Part shown: positions 49,101 to 59,597 of the stretch, one piece after another
How the letters are laid out: each line of letters begins with the position of its first letter
Numbering within the stretch: position 1 is the first letter of the stretch
From: Phytophthora colocasiae
Taxonomy: Eukaryota > Oomycota > Peronosporomycetes > Peronosporales > Peronosporaceae
Length of the DNA stretch: 64,000 nucleotides
Direction of reading: 5' to 3'
Assembly (NCBI GenBank): GCA_018806915.1
Contig: JAGKQI010000091.1
Coordinates: 2,232,001 to 2,296,000, forward strand
Position numbers and translations under genes: made by a program
Notes under the pieces: model-generated
What the model was told of the DNA's origin: nothing
Databases searched by the model: none
What the model saw: the letters and a program-made list of their open reading frames with translations, nothing else

Positions 49101-49559
49101 CCGGGAACCTCGTGGAGTGTGAATTTCCCCTCCCAGATCTGATAACAGGAAATTGCTAGCCGATGCTGAGCCTCCACTAGCTCTAAATGGTGATGAATCC
49201 AGTGTAGGACGAGGTCTGGTGTGGAGACCACTGAAATCCATGTCACTCCTTGAATTCGAGGGTCCTTGTGCAGCAGAGACCGTTGTTATACATTCCAGAC
49301 TATTAGATGTCTGTTGATTTATAGTAGCTGTGCTGCGTCCTCCAATGGGGCCAAAACTAGCCTTGATTCGGCTGTAAAGTAAGAAAATGAATATTGGATA
49401 TGACATTAGTAATTAATCGATATTGAACGTAATACAAGGCCAAAGAAGGCAAGAGCGGTATGAGTAGATAGATAAGACGCACCTCTTCTTAGGAGGCGAG
49501 TCATCTGCGATACCATTCGGCAGGAAGTACGCCATCGCTGGTTCATCATCTGCCTCCAT
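46117..49559 (-). CDS. Multi-span membrane protein with long disordered Lys/Ser-rich N-terminus (4 exons)
   Basis: Exons by hand, minus strand: 49559-49483, 49371-46460, 46393-46302, 46233-46117 (total 3198 nt, 1065 aa, frame kept). Introns of 111, 66 and 68 nt are GT...AG with pyrimidine-rich ends (ACTTTACAG, TTGTTTTCAG, GGTGTTCAG). Without splicing the frame would end at 46200. The spliced end gives a further hydrophobic helix (CLLAVFLGSELIVQWLQLALAL) and a natural TGA. Residues 1-800 or so are Ser/Pro/Thr-rich with GPFGFTGPFGS-like repeats, then very Lys-rich (KDKPKKDKADKKKPARGKKDK). The last 260 residues hold about six to seven membrane spans. No named family is recognised. It is divergent from the 49746 gene, 186 bp apart. 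Confidence 0.78.
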
Positions 49560-49745
49560 CGTCGCCTCTTGCGATCCTTTGGTTACTTTTTTTTTGTGGA
49601 CTAGCTGGCTTTTTACATAACTGATAAAATGTTGCACGAATGTATACTTGATGTAACTGACATGAATTGAGTCAGGGAGGGATGAAGTGTAAAGCGTTTC
49701 GGGTTTAAAGAGCGGAACTAATGTGGCGATGGACCAGGTGGCCGG

Positions 49746-50970
49746 ATGTCTCCGCCTACTGGCCGCTATTATCGTCCGCCGCAGCGTAATGTTCCCTTCG
49801 CTGCTTCATTTTTCAATCTATCACGGATGCAACAGACGTCAAAGACTGAGCGCTCCAATCGTCGCTCTTCATGGCGATTGAGCTCTCAAAGTGCCGCCAG
49901 TAGTGACAGTAACAATTCCAACAATGTGACGGCTGCACCAGTTAGCAATTCCAGCTCCTTGACGTTAACTAGCAGTTCAATCGACAGTTGTAACCCTGCA
50001 AAGGATGAAGAACTGGAGACGAGAAGACCAGGGTCTCCTATTAAAGGAGTGGACTTGGCTGCGTACTATACTTTTTCCAAGAGGAACAGCAAGATCGTGC
50101 ACGATGAAACACAGGGGTTATCAGGCTTTTTGGAGTACAGGAAGCTTAATGGAACGTGGCGACCCTTCCTATTCCAGACTATCGGTCATCAACTTGTACT
50201 CTACAGAGTTCACGTGCGTAGAATTCCACTACTGATGGAGATATTTACTAACTGTTGTTGCCATCTAAGTCTACACATCAAGTGCTGGTGATGTCTACGG
50301 ATATTCGCAATGCTTCAGATATTTCACTTGAATACGACGGAGACACAGGTGTGTGCTTTAGTTGCTTCACTGATCCTTCACTTTGTTCTCATTTTTTTTT
50401 CTTTGCTTTGCTTCTGGGATAGAACGACAAGATACAAGGTTGCTGCGGCTTGGAATCAACGGCACTACGATTGTTCTGCGCGCGGTGACACACAATGCAG
50501 CAAACTATTGGGTCGATGTAAGTTCCGCTGACGGGTGAAACGTTCATGATAGCTGTAACTGACAAAATCCCTCTCTAATTTTCAGGGATTGCAACGTCTT
50601 CGAGATGGCAAACCTCTTCACATTATTAGCGATCCTCCTTGCACTGGTGTGTTTGAGTGTTGAAAGTATCTACATGTGTTTGATGGCTAACTAACAGGCT
50701 GTTTCAAATGCAGAATCTCAAGAAGAGATTTTTAGCGAAATTGACCAACTTCTTTCACTGCGGGAGTGGACACCGCCTCCACCTTCCACGCCACTATGCG
50801 GTCTCTGTATTTCAACTCGTAAGCCTGAACCTCCAACTGCTGGTATGCTTCTAAAGGCAAAGGTACGTGTCGAAAACAATACTGAATTCTTGCGCATTAA
50901 TCTGATGTTGCTGGATTTGCAGAACAAAACACTGGATGAAGGAACATCTACTGGTTGCAAGATCTGCTGA
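49746..50970 (+). CDS. Small PH-like domain protein with C-terminal CKIC (6 exons)
   Basis: Exons: 49746-50213, 50270-50348, 50423-50517, 50586-50646, 50714-50862, 50923-50970 (900 nt, 299 aa, all phases consistent). The first intron ends in AAG rather than CAG but has a perfect TTACTAAC branch site. Residues 1-100 are Ser/Asn-rich. From about 120 a PH-like fold is suggested: LSGFLEYRKLNGTWRPFLFQ, HQLVLYR, then RLLRLGINGTTIVLRAVTHNAANYWVDGL, whose last helix with the single Trp is typical of PH domains. A Pro-rich stretch with CGLC follows. The protein ends GCKIC, which resembles a CaaX prenylation box. A membrane-associated adaptor is a reasonable guess. Confidence 0.72.
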
Positions 50971-51510
50971 TCCATTAAACTACGAACTTCGTAGTACGAA
51001 GCATTTAACAACATTGACACGACAAACAGTTTTATACCTCTAGTAGTAATAAGCAGTGTGAATGGTAGTTCATCGTGCAGCTTACAAATTCACTTGCTGT
51101 TGTTTCATGTTGTTTATTTGTTTTCTGAGTATTGTGAGTCTGTCCTTCTCCTCGTTGACAACGTCCTGCTACCCACTGCGCTGTGCCAGGCGAATAAGGC
51201 AAATGAAGACTGTCTTCAGCTAGTCTTGGTTCTTGGGAGGTGGCCCGCTGAAAGGAAGCAGAACGTGTGGGGGATCGATTACAACACCATACAAATACCC
51301 CCTGAGGAGAAGAAGGCGCCGAGGCTACGAAGCGCAGCCCTGCTAGCATCTCAAAGTGATTTGTGCGCTAACAGACGCCTTCCTTCGTAGCATAAGATGG
51401 GTTTTCTCGCAGTGTAGCGCTCATTAGTTGCCAGGGCAGGTATCCTGGGCATTCGTGGCGAGATGCGGTGTCGGGCTGGAGCGAGGAAGTCAGTAACGAG
51501 CGGGAACACA
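50971..51510. other. Convergent intergenic region
   Basis: Lies between the 3' ends of the PH-like gene and the RING gene. The open frames here (for example 51058-51390 plus) have no recognisable content and are not called. Confidence 0.55.
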
Positions 51511-53603
51511 TCAGGAAATATCGTCAGAAACGCACCAAACCAGATAGCTCGGTTCATCTTCAGCTTCCGAGTCCTCGTCGATTGCCATGCGTGATATTTC
51601 CAGCTCGAGCTGGTCAATTTCCACTGGAAACAAACAGTTCGTCAGTAACTTGTGATCCAAAGAGCGTTCACTTAACTTTCATACCTGGAACAACAGGACG
51701 GAAGCCTGCGTGCTGCGAGGAGGAGCGCATCTGGCGGCGAATTCGCTCCTGGTCGACAGGAGAGCACTCTGTAAAATTGTGTTTCGTGCTGGAAACTTCC
51801 TTCTCCTGGTCGACAGAGACTTCCGTACGGCAGAGTGGGCACGACGTGTGATTCCAAAGCCACTTGTCTACACAACACGCGCTGGGGAGTGGACACGAAC
51901 ATGTAAGCAAAAGATTGGTTTTGTAGTAATCGGATGTATAAGTAAAGTTGAGACGTACTGAAAGAAATGCTGACATGGCAGCGTGACGATATGGTCACCG
52001 ATGCCATAACGAAGTTGGCAAATCGTGCACTCTTTGCTGGTCTCATTAGTCGTGCCCAGCGCCAATGGAAGTTGGTACCGGACTTCGATGGGCAGACCCC
52101 TACAGTGAAAGCGCATATATAAGTTAGCGAGATCTACTTCAAAACAGTAGCAACTAAAGTAAGTTTGTGAACGCACTTTTCTTCGATCAATGGACTGAAG
52201 CATTGAAACTCTGGACTGCTACTAAGATCGTAGTCCCCCACCAAGATCTGGCGATACATTTCTTCTTTAGCCAGCTTGCTGTCACAGTCTAGGTCAGATT
52301 TGTCCGCGCTGTAGATAAACAACCAGACAGTATGATTAGTAGCAGCTCCTATCACAGAGGAACTAGCAATGAGTATACCAGAATGATTGATCCATTGACG
52401 ACAGTTGGCTCAGCTCGTCGTCACTACTGCTGCTGCTATACAAGCACAACGCAGCAATCGTAAATAAGTCCGACCCATGTGAACATTGCTCACAAAATCT
52501 TACCTTGATCCAGGGCTCATCCCTCCATATTCTCTGTGTTTGGACGCCGAATCGTAGTACCAACCACAGTCTTTACTTTCCAACAGATCTCCATCAAAGC
52601 ATCCTTCAATGGAGCGCTTTCGAGCGTTGCTCTGCTCCATTTTCCGCTTCCTGATGCAGTCTTGTAGCACTGCGCGTGCACAGGTCACAAGAGGATCGAT
52701 AGTTGAAAACGACTGTGAGCTGAAAGATGATGTTGTCGAGGCTGTTGAAGCCGCAGACGGCGAGCTTGGTGGAAACACAGGTTTGCTGGACTTCAAGAAG
52801 TTCCCATCAAAGTCGAACGTCGGTGTTTCAGCAACAGGAAACTTTTCACTTTTCTCACTCCTCGATGAGGAAAAGCTCGAACTCTCACGAGCGTTACTTC
52901 GACTTGGCTTCGTCTGCTGCGGCGAAAACGCGAACATGTTTGAACCACCATCGGGCGCTCTCATCTCCGTATCCTCATTGACATCTGGTAAGTAGTATGT
53001 GCTCCGAGTCGCCACAACACGTGCCGTAGATCGAGAACTGGACAGCATGGAAGAAGAGCTTCTGGTACTGCGTCTGTCCTTCCTCGCTGTCGGGCGTTTA
53101 CTCTTCCCCATTGACCACGAGATCTCAGATGAAGCGGCACGTTTATCCTCTCGAGCAGAAAACGTGAATGTCGACGATGCTGACGACGCTGAGAGTGACG
53201 CTTTCTTGCCAGGACCATCTCGAAGTCCACGACTTGAGAGTGCCGACGTCTTCTTCTTGGATGGGATAGCTGGAGCTCGAGAAGAGCTGCGTGCCGTTGA
53301 GGAAGCTGTAGGTGAAAAGAACTTCGGAGAAGAGGAGTTTCCTCCAGCCTCAGGGGAGGTGGACCAGGCCAAGGACGCGTTGGTTTCATCCTTGGGGGTC
53401 CGACTAGCTCTCTTGTGCCACCGGATACCGTTGGAAGGGGAGGCTGTAGCTGCTGGCTTACTATTACTACTGCTAATTGTGTCGTAGGATGAGCCTACAT
53501 GACTGCTGGAAGCCGTCGTGCCGCTCTTGCCGTGCGTCCAGCGCCACCATAGCCCCTCCTTCGACTTGGAAGCTCGTGCGCCATCGGCGGCCTTGGACTC
53601 CAT
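51511..53603 (-). CDS. RING-H2 finger protein, probable E3 ubiquitin ligase (6 exons)
   Basis: Exons, minus strand: 53603-52504, 52435-52379, 52308-52177, 52099-51959, 51881-51685, 51623-51511 (1740 nt, 579 aa, every phase agrees). Introns of 61-77 nt are GT...AG; the second has a GCTACTAATC branch site. Exon 1 encodes about 366 Ser/Ala/Lys-rich, probably disordered residues. The RING-H2 finger is spread over exons 4 and 5: CTIC, then LPCQHFFHACCVDKW (C-x-H-x3-H-x2-C) and CPLC, the C3H2C3 pattern. It follows an acidic stretch. The C-terminus is short and acidic (ISRMAIDEDSEAEDEPSYLVW). RING-H2 proteins recruit E2 enzymes for ubiquitin transfer; the substrate is unknown. The finger is only complete when the introns are removed, which supports the model. 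Confidence 0.85.
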
Positions 53604-54113
53604 GCGCGCTCGGTCGCTTCGCTTCTGGTTAGGACCAATAGCCAGAGCAGCGTCAGTTTTATTAGCCTTTTACAGTATAAATACCAGAAAAGATTGCTGG
53701 GACTTCTTTACCGATTCCTCTACGTGTGTGAATTACGATAAAATTCTGTGTGTTAGGAGCAAGGAAGACGAAGGTGTTTTCCATTAGTAATTGAAAAATT
53801 ACGCATGAAAATTACCTTAATCTAACGGAAAATTACGCGGGAACGCTGTGGGGAATGTACGTACATGGCAGCTCACGCTTAGACACTAGTCGGCATCGAG
53901 AGGCGTGCGACAGCGAAGGACAATGCAGTAGATCGAGGCCCAGGAAGTGCTGAGGGTGCTGGGCGACGCAGAAGGGTCCAAGCACGAAGGAGTATTTTAC
54001 GCTTCTTGTGTAGGGGCGGCGGGAGTTAGTTTTAGTCTGGAGAATATATCGGGACTAAATTGCAATCACATTTTAGCATACTGGATCTCAGTCTAAAAAG
54101 TGTTACTCAGGTA
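53604..54113. other. Intergenic region upstream of the RING gene
   Basis: Contains a CCAAT (minus strand GGCTATTGGTCC, near 53640). Short ATTACG repeats occur at 53790-53840. No gene seen. Confidence 0.5.
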
Positions 54114-54647
54114 CCGTAATATCGGTGTCAAGTGTCACCCCCCTGGTGCCAACAAATCCAATGATAGGGATAAACTCAAGGTGCAGTGTAGAGATAAGAG
54201 AAACCCGCCGCAGCTGTTTGCAAGTCGTACAACGATGCAACTTCCAACTCCAGCATTGTATTGTACTCTGCAGAAGTGAAGACACCGGTAGTTTATTACT
54301 AGGAATATTAAAGCTACCAGAGATAGAAAATAGGACATGGTAATAACGACGCGCATGCTGCAGGTTTCATACATGCAAAGCGCAGCAGCCTTGAATGCAA
54401 AAGTCTCAGACTTTAGCCTTGGTTTCCAACCGTCTCCTCACCACCATTTCACCCCTGTTCGGTGAACAGTGTTCACTTCTCTGCTCTTCGGTTGTTCGGA
54501 CTATGCGACTGGCTTCAAAAATACTGAGGGGTGACACTTGACAAAGCGGAGCAAATCCTACTTGGCTGTTGCGCTATCAGGTCTGTGATTGGCTAGAATA
54601 GGGGGGTGACAGTTAACAAAAGCGGACACTTGACACCGATATTACGG
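54114..54647. mobile_element. TA-flanked MITE with 23-bp TIRs
   Basis: Ends CCGTAATATCGGTGTCAAG... (54114) and its inverse (to 54647) match over 23 bp. TA dinucleotides lie on both sides, as for Tc1/mariner-type elements. Subterminal GGGTGACA.TT.ACAAA-GCGGA copies occur at about 54530 and 54603, with a related inverse near the left end. No transposase is inside. Confidence 0.8.
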
Positions 54648-54705
54648 TAAGGACAAGTTAACTGCTGGATAATGTGCATGGCACTGGCCTTCATCCAGCC
54701 TACTA

Positions 54706-57700
54706 TTAACACCTTCCTTCCGAACGGTACTCGCCTCAGACGGCTAAGCGGATGTCGTAAGATACGCCATAACAAGTCACTAGATGTTTGTATGAGCCAT
54801 CTGTTTGGCTTGCGGGAAGATGTATAAATTGTCAATAGGGTTTTCAGGCAATGTCGTAACTCATACCGCATTGTGATAGAGTTATGATGGCTCAATGTCG
54901 TATCTAACTCCTATTGTTGTCAGCAGATGATCAGGGACATGCACTTCTACGCAACTCATTCCAGAAAACACACAATAGAAGGTACGTTGGCTCAACAATT
55001 TTGTATTCAATTGCACGAAACTTACCACTAATCAACTGATACGCAGCCTACCAGACGATGCCTCGCCACCACTCCCTTCATTGTCGCCATCGCCGCCGTC
55101 CACATCTTCCTCACGGCGAAGCTGCAGTTCTCGCTTTGTCTTTTTGCGCTTTCCTGCGCTCTGCCCAGGCCGACGCAGCACGACACGCTTCCCCAAGCTG
55201 GCTGGAATGTCCTGACCTGCCCCAAAGTCCTCGTGCCAAATCTCGAAACAGGTCTTAGGGACGCCCTTGAAGTCGCGGCGGATCTTGTTGCAGAGCCAGC
55301 ACTTGGCATTGTCAATGGAGCACCTCTCGCAGAAGTATGTCGTGGCAAAAGACTTCTTTTTCTCCGTCCGTAAAAGCGCACAAACCTTACACGACCGTTG
55401 GCGGCGTTTCTGGACCCCGCTAACGGTGACCCAGTCGTCTACCTGCTGGAGAGTATGTGTCAGTCGCACAGGTGTTCGTCGGCGTTTCTGGCTGGAAGCA
55501 GGTGGAGTAGCTTGAACCCCAGCGAAGTCCTCGGCCTTGAGCTGCAAGAGCTGGTTCTGAAGAACCGCAAACCACTCCGACCTTTGCATCGCGACCGTGC
55601 CTTTGATCTTCGCCGCCTCTTTATGGCTGAGGAACGCGTTCACGAGCGCGAGGTCCAAGAACCCCAAGAACAACCCCTTGTAGTACTTAGTAAAGCGCGT
55701 GGACATTTGCAACGAATAACTCTGGAGGCGGAGTTGATCATGACGATCTACTCCGCCCATCCAGTTCTGGTAGTCGTTGACAGACCGAGGGCACCCCACT
55801 TCCAAAGCGCCCACACGCTTGATCTTCCGCTGAATAGTCGACGCTGTCATGGCGGATCCTGTGCACAAGTAGTACACAGGCTTCCGGTCCCACCAAAGAC
55901 ATGAGATGAGTGAGGGAACAGCGACTGAGCGCGAGAAGAGAAACGAGCCACGGGGAACGCTGGCTGGACGCGTTTTGCGCTTGGACTGGAGTGCCTTGTT
56001 GAAACCCAAACGATTCGTCTGAACAGTCCCCACCACGTACACGTTCTTCTTTAGAAGCTCCACAGCGAGGAGAACGGAGGAATAAAACCTGTCTACCACG
56101 ACCGCATGCCAGTTATGGCGTGATTCAGGAGTGAAGACAGCCGTCAGGTTCCGAAGTACGGCAGCTGCGCCAGTCTTGAAGTCAATTGGGTTGTCTACTC
56201 CTTCACGCTTTCCCACATAAACTTCGAATCTAGTACAGTTACGACATCGAGAGCTGTTAGTATGTGCTGCATCGCGTAAGTTACGACATAGAAAAAAGGC
56301 CAAAAAAAATACCTGTGGCAGTACGCAGTCTTTTGCGTCACACAGCATAAACAGTTTGGAGCCGTATCGGTGAGGCTTGTCCGACATGAACATTCGCGTG
56401 GGGTTGCGCCTAGATGTTGCAGGTAGGACGCCTTCATCGAAAGAGAAGATGGCTGGAAGGGACCAACCTGACAAGAATCGTTCTTGGATCTTGTCCACTA
56501 CAGGACGAAGCTTCCATATTTTATCGCGGCCGTGGTCTACGGAATTGTCAACAAAGTGAAGATCCCGTAGGATACTGTTGCAGCGGTCACGGCTCATGTA
56601 CCGTCCAAAGATTCCAGCAGGTATGGCCCCGTCCTCGACCATTGACCAATGAGCAGCGAAGCGCCGTTTCTGGGGGCACAGCATACGTGCCACCAGTAGT
56701 CCAACCACATGAAGAATCTCGTGTGCACCATAGGCTTGCGTTGCCCTCAAGCGGCGGGCAATTTGAACGACGGTCTCACGCTGGCGTCCGGACTGCCGCG
56801 CAGCCATTTTTTCTGCTCGTTTATCCAGTTGCTGCAAGTAGTAGCGGTTAGTCTCGGTGGTGATTGTTACCCAGAGGGATTTCGGCACGAAGTAGAACAG
56901 TGTTAGAAGTGGTGACCGCCATGCATCAAGTAGTTCGCCCACAGGTCTCGCCTCTTCATCGCCCAATCCAGGGTACGAAGGAGTGTCCGTCTCGAACTCC
57001 GCCGATGGTTCACTCCACTCCATCGCCCGCAAAGTGTTCTCGCGCACCTGAAGAGCCGCTTTGTTCAAAGTAGTATCATCAACATGCAGCGACGCAAGGA
57101 AAGCTTGATCCATTTCCTCAGCGTCACTGTCAGAGAGGTCATCACCCTCCTCATCAATTTCACCAACACGAGAATCCCAGTCGTCGTCAACGATCCCAGC
57201 ACCATCGCTCTCGTCGCCGGAGCTGAACTCTTCGTACTCACTACTGCTCTCCCCGTCCTGCAAAACGTTTACGTCAGCGTTCGGTCTCGCCGGGATCCTA
57301 ATTCGCCGAGTAGGAGCAGCGAGCGGAGTGACAGCATGTTCGTCCTCCTCCTCGCTCTCCAACCCTGATGCCTCAGACAGTAAATGCAAACTGGCTGCCG
57401 CATCTCGTTGCTCCTCGTCCGGGTGGAGATCTCTTTGCGAGAGATCAAACGCTCTAGCTACTGCATCCTGGGAGAGATCAGGCTGTGATGCATCAGATTC
57501 TGGACCAAACAACTCGTTGACGGTGTTTTGCGACAGCTGAACACTAGTGTCGATCTGCGACGGCCGAATGGTGACGTCGTCAGTGCCACCACCTTCTGCT
57601 TCCTCCCCTACGTTCTCATCACCAACTACATCGTCTAATCCGTCCTCGGACGAACACTCCTCGTCCTCCACCAGCAAGCCGGACCGGAATGCGTACTCAA

Positions 57701-58135
57701 CTACAGCATGCTCACCAACCAGTACATTCCCATCCTTTGGACAGGTATACGTCCACTCAGTCTGGATCCCGGACGGCCGTTTCGACGTCCACCCAGCAGC
57801 TCTGAGCTGTCGCCATAGGTGCCCGAAGTCGACGTCGTGCCTGGGGGCGGTGGGGGTGGGTGGTTTCTCTCGGCGACTGGACCTCATGTGCGTTGGGCTG
57901 CAAAATCAGGAATGAGTGGTCTGGACCACAATCTGTATCCACCACCCATCATCTGACCTGGTTATGTGAACTTGTCGCAGAGACCTCTAGCAACTTATGC
58001 GTTGCAGTACACTTGATTAAAGTATTGGAATTTCGTTTCTGAGCCATTTTCTAATATAAATCGAGATATGTCGTATTATACGACATACGAAAATAGTTAC
58101 GTCGTATTATACGACGTCCGGAAGGAAGGTGTTAA
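54706..58135 (-). mobile_element. piggyBac transposon (PB-2) with TTAA target sites
   Basis: 3.4-kb element. Both ends read TTAACACCTTCCTTCCG inward (54706 and, inverted, 58135), which includes the canonical TTAA target duplication. The right subterminal region has two GTCGTATTATACGAC palindromes (about 58069 and 58100); related TGTCGTA motifs recur at the left (about 54752, 54853, 54895). It encodes a single transposase on the minus strand. Family end sequences differ from those of PB-1. Confidence 0.92.
55032..57887 (-). CDS. piggyBac transposase (DDE_Tnp_1_7)
   Basis: 951 codons from the ATG at 57887. N-terminus: a short tryptophan-containing module (FGHLWRQLRAAGWTSKRPSG...YTCPKDG) and a long acidic stretch (about 80-290). 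Catalytic core: D484 in FSFDEGVLP, D599 in VVDRFYSS and D714 in GGVDRHDQL, with KPHRYGSKLFMLCDAKD and VYYLCTG between. The C-terminus is Cys-rich (CKVCALL, CERCSIDNAKCWLCNKIRR), as in the piggyBac zinc domain. Between VLPQ and FEVYVGK lies an 83-84-nt stretch (56230-56312) with intron-like ends (GTATTT...CTAACAG/TACTAG) that other piggyBac proteins lack. Splicing at the best GT/AG removes 83 nt and breaks frame, while reading through keeps it. The copy may therefore be slightly damaged. Confidence 0.85.
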   Translation of the reverse strand: MRSSRREKPPTPTAPRHDVDFGHLWRQLRAAGWTSKRPSGIQTEWTYTCPKDGNVLVGEHAVVEYAFRSGLLVEDEECSSEDGLDDVVGDENVGEEAEGGGTDDVTIRPSQIDTSVQLSQNTVNELFGPESDASQPDLSQDAVARAFDLSQRDLHPDEEQRDAAASLHLLSEASGLESEEEDEHAVTPLAAPTRRIRIPARPNADVNVLQDGESSSEYEEFSSGDESDGAGIVDDDWDSRVGEIDEEGDDLSDSDAEEMDQAFLASLHVDDTTLNKAALQVRENTLRAMEWSEPSAEFETDTPSYPGLGDEEARPVGELLDAWRSPLLTLFYFVPKSLWVTITTETNRYYLQQLDKRAEKMAARQSGRQRETVVQIARRLRATQAYGAHEILHVVGLLVARMLCPQKRRFAAHWSMVEDGAIPAGIFGRYMSRDRCNSILRDLHFVDNSVDHGRDKIWKLRPVVDKIQERFLSGWSLPAIFSFDEGVLPATSRRNPTRMFMSDKPHRYGSKLFMLCDAKDCVLPQVFFLAFFLCRNLRDAAHTNSSRCRNCTRFEVYVGKREGVDNPIDFKTGAAAVLRNLTAVFTPESRHNWHAVVVDRFYSSVLLAVELLKKNVYVVGTVQTNRLGFNKALQSKRKTRPASVPRGSFLFSRSVAVPSLISCLWWDRKPVYYLCTGSAMTASTIQRKIKRVGALEVGCPRSVNDYQNWMGGVDRHDQLRLQSYSLQMSTRFTKYYKGLFLGFLDLALVNAFLSHKEAAKIKGTVAMQRSEWFAVLQNQLLQLKAEDFAGVQATPPASSQKRRRTPVRLTHTLQQVDDWVTVSGVQKRRQRSCKVCALLRTEKKKSFATTYFCERCSIDNAKCWLCNKIRRDFKGVPKTCFEIWHEDFGAGQDIPASLGKRVVLRRPGQSAGKRKKTKRELQLRREEDVDGGDGDNEGSGGEASSGRLRIS

Positions 58136-58366
58136 TACTACGTAGTACTTAGGATACAATAAGCCCAGAAACGTCGTAACTAACGGAAATTCCCGATTAA
58201 TACCTCGGGCACTAGGGGGAGTCAAAGTTAGGATTCGCGTGTCAAAATATACTGTACAAGCAAGCGCGCCAAAATATCACAGAAACCCGGTCAAAATATA
58301 ATATGGGTACACGCCAAGAAATAAAGGGGCTCCAACTTTGACAACCCCAACATTGTGGCCACCGCA

Positions 58367-59099
58367 ATGCACGGCACTCCTACAGAAAGGCAACACAACG
58401 ATCATCACTCTGCATTCCGCACTCCATCAAGCATGCCAAGACTAAGCGAGAGGCAGCAGTTCACCGTCGAGATCATCGACTTCCTGGCGATCCTGATACT
58501 AAAGGAGGAGGACGACGAAGATCTTGGCTTTTGCGCGCGACAGACTGATGGGGTGGACCTCGCCGTGGACACCCCTGCAGAAGAGCTTGCCGAGTTGCTC
58601 CAGTTTGGTCATCCAGAACCGATATCTCGTACCACGAGAGCGAATTCCCCTGATCTCTGACTTCGCCTATAACGTGCTTCCTCGGCTTTGTGACGAGGAT
58701 TTCAAGCAGCAGACCAGGACCACGCGCAGTACGTTCAGCAAAATTCTCACAGCGATTCAAGGGCACACCATCTTCAGCAACGCCAGCCAGAACCCTAAAT
58801 CTCCTATCTCGCTTCAGCTGGCCGTCGAGTTTGACCGGCTTGGAGCCAACGGCAATGGGGCGTCTCTCGGCCGCTCTAGAAAACTGCGGGGACTTGGAAA
58901 GGGAACTGTTCCCTTTTATACAGCACGCGTCATAATAGCTTTTAATGACCTTCGTGACGAGTTTGTAGTGTGGCCAGACTCAGCAGAAAGAAGACGACTC
59001 TCACGCCGCATGGAACACGAGGGATTTCCAGTTTGTGTTGGGTTTATTGATGGTTGGAAGATTGGCATTAGTTATGTAAGTATTCAAATAAGCGGCTAG
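58367..59099 (+). pseudogene. Harbinger (DDE_Tnp_4) transposase, 5' half
   Basis: From the ATG at 58367, with a frame change at about 58610. The second frame shows the HARBI1-like N-terminal region: TRTTRSTFSKILTAI, ISLQLAVEFDRLGANGNGAS, LGKGTVPFYTARVI and EGFPVCVGFIDGWKIGI. The last is the first catalytic Asp region, normally CVGxIDGTHI, here with Trp in place of Thr. The sequence stops right after this, so the second and third catalytic residues are missing. Confidence 0.75.
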
Positions 59100-59288
59100 G
59101 TCGTTGAAGGCCTGCGTCTTCGTCCGCAGCGGTTTACCAGAGACTGTAGTTTTCTTGTTAGTCCCGTGAGTAGCATTAAAGTTCTCTTGTATCTCCATCC
59201 AAGTCACTAGAAGACCGTAGTCTCTTCTGGTAAGATGCACCTTCGCGGACGCGCCGTTCTCATAGTTCGCGGCCATCTTTACTTGCAT
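59001..59288 (-). pseudogene. Harbinger Myb/SANT-like companion protein, N-terminal fragment
   Basis: Minus-strand frame MQVKMAANYENGASAKVHLTRR... then DYGLLVTWMEIQENFNATHG and the Lys/Thr segment KTKTQAFNDLAAYLNT. This type of ORF accompanies Harbinger transposases in oomycetes, where it supplies DNA binding. It overlaps the end of the transposase fragment on the other strand, where the internal deletion joined them. Confidence 0.6.
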
Positions 59289-59597
59289 GCAGCATTATCG
59301 TTGCGTAGCATAGCATACGGGTGGGTGTACGTACTGGAAGGTAGCGTATGGCGGAGGAAATCTAGCTAGTGGCACGGACCTTGTGATGATGAGTACTCGC
59401 CAGTGCGGAATGCCCCGAGCCTTGTTGGGTACAGACGTAAAATACCGACTGACAGCACTTTGTTATTTTCGGGCCGATTTTGCATCTCTGGAAAACCTGT
59501 GATCCCTGAAATCGTTCAGGTCTGGGGCTGAATGATTTCAAAAATCACAGGTCATTTGGCCGAAAAATGACATATTTCGCGCCAAAATATACAAATA
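59289..59597. other. Non-coding interior of the Harbinger element
   Basis: AT-rich sequence between the Myb-like fragment and the pogo-like insertion. No gene seen. Confidence 0.5.

Noticed and set aside
51058..51390. 110-aa plus-strand frame between the PH-like and RING genes
   Set aside because: No start context, domain or splice partners; lies in the 3' flank of two well-modelled genes.
54593..54895. 100-aa minus-strand frame across the MITE and PB-2 left end
   Set aside because: It spans two unrelated transposon ends and their target sites, so it cannot be a gene of either.
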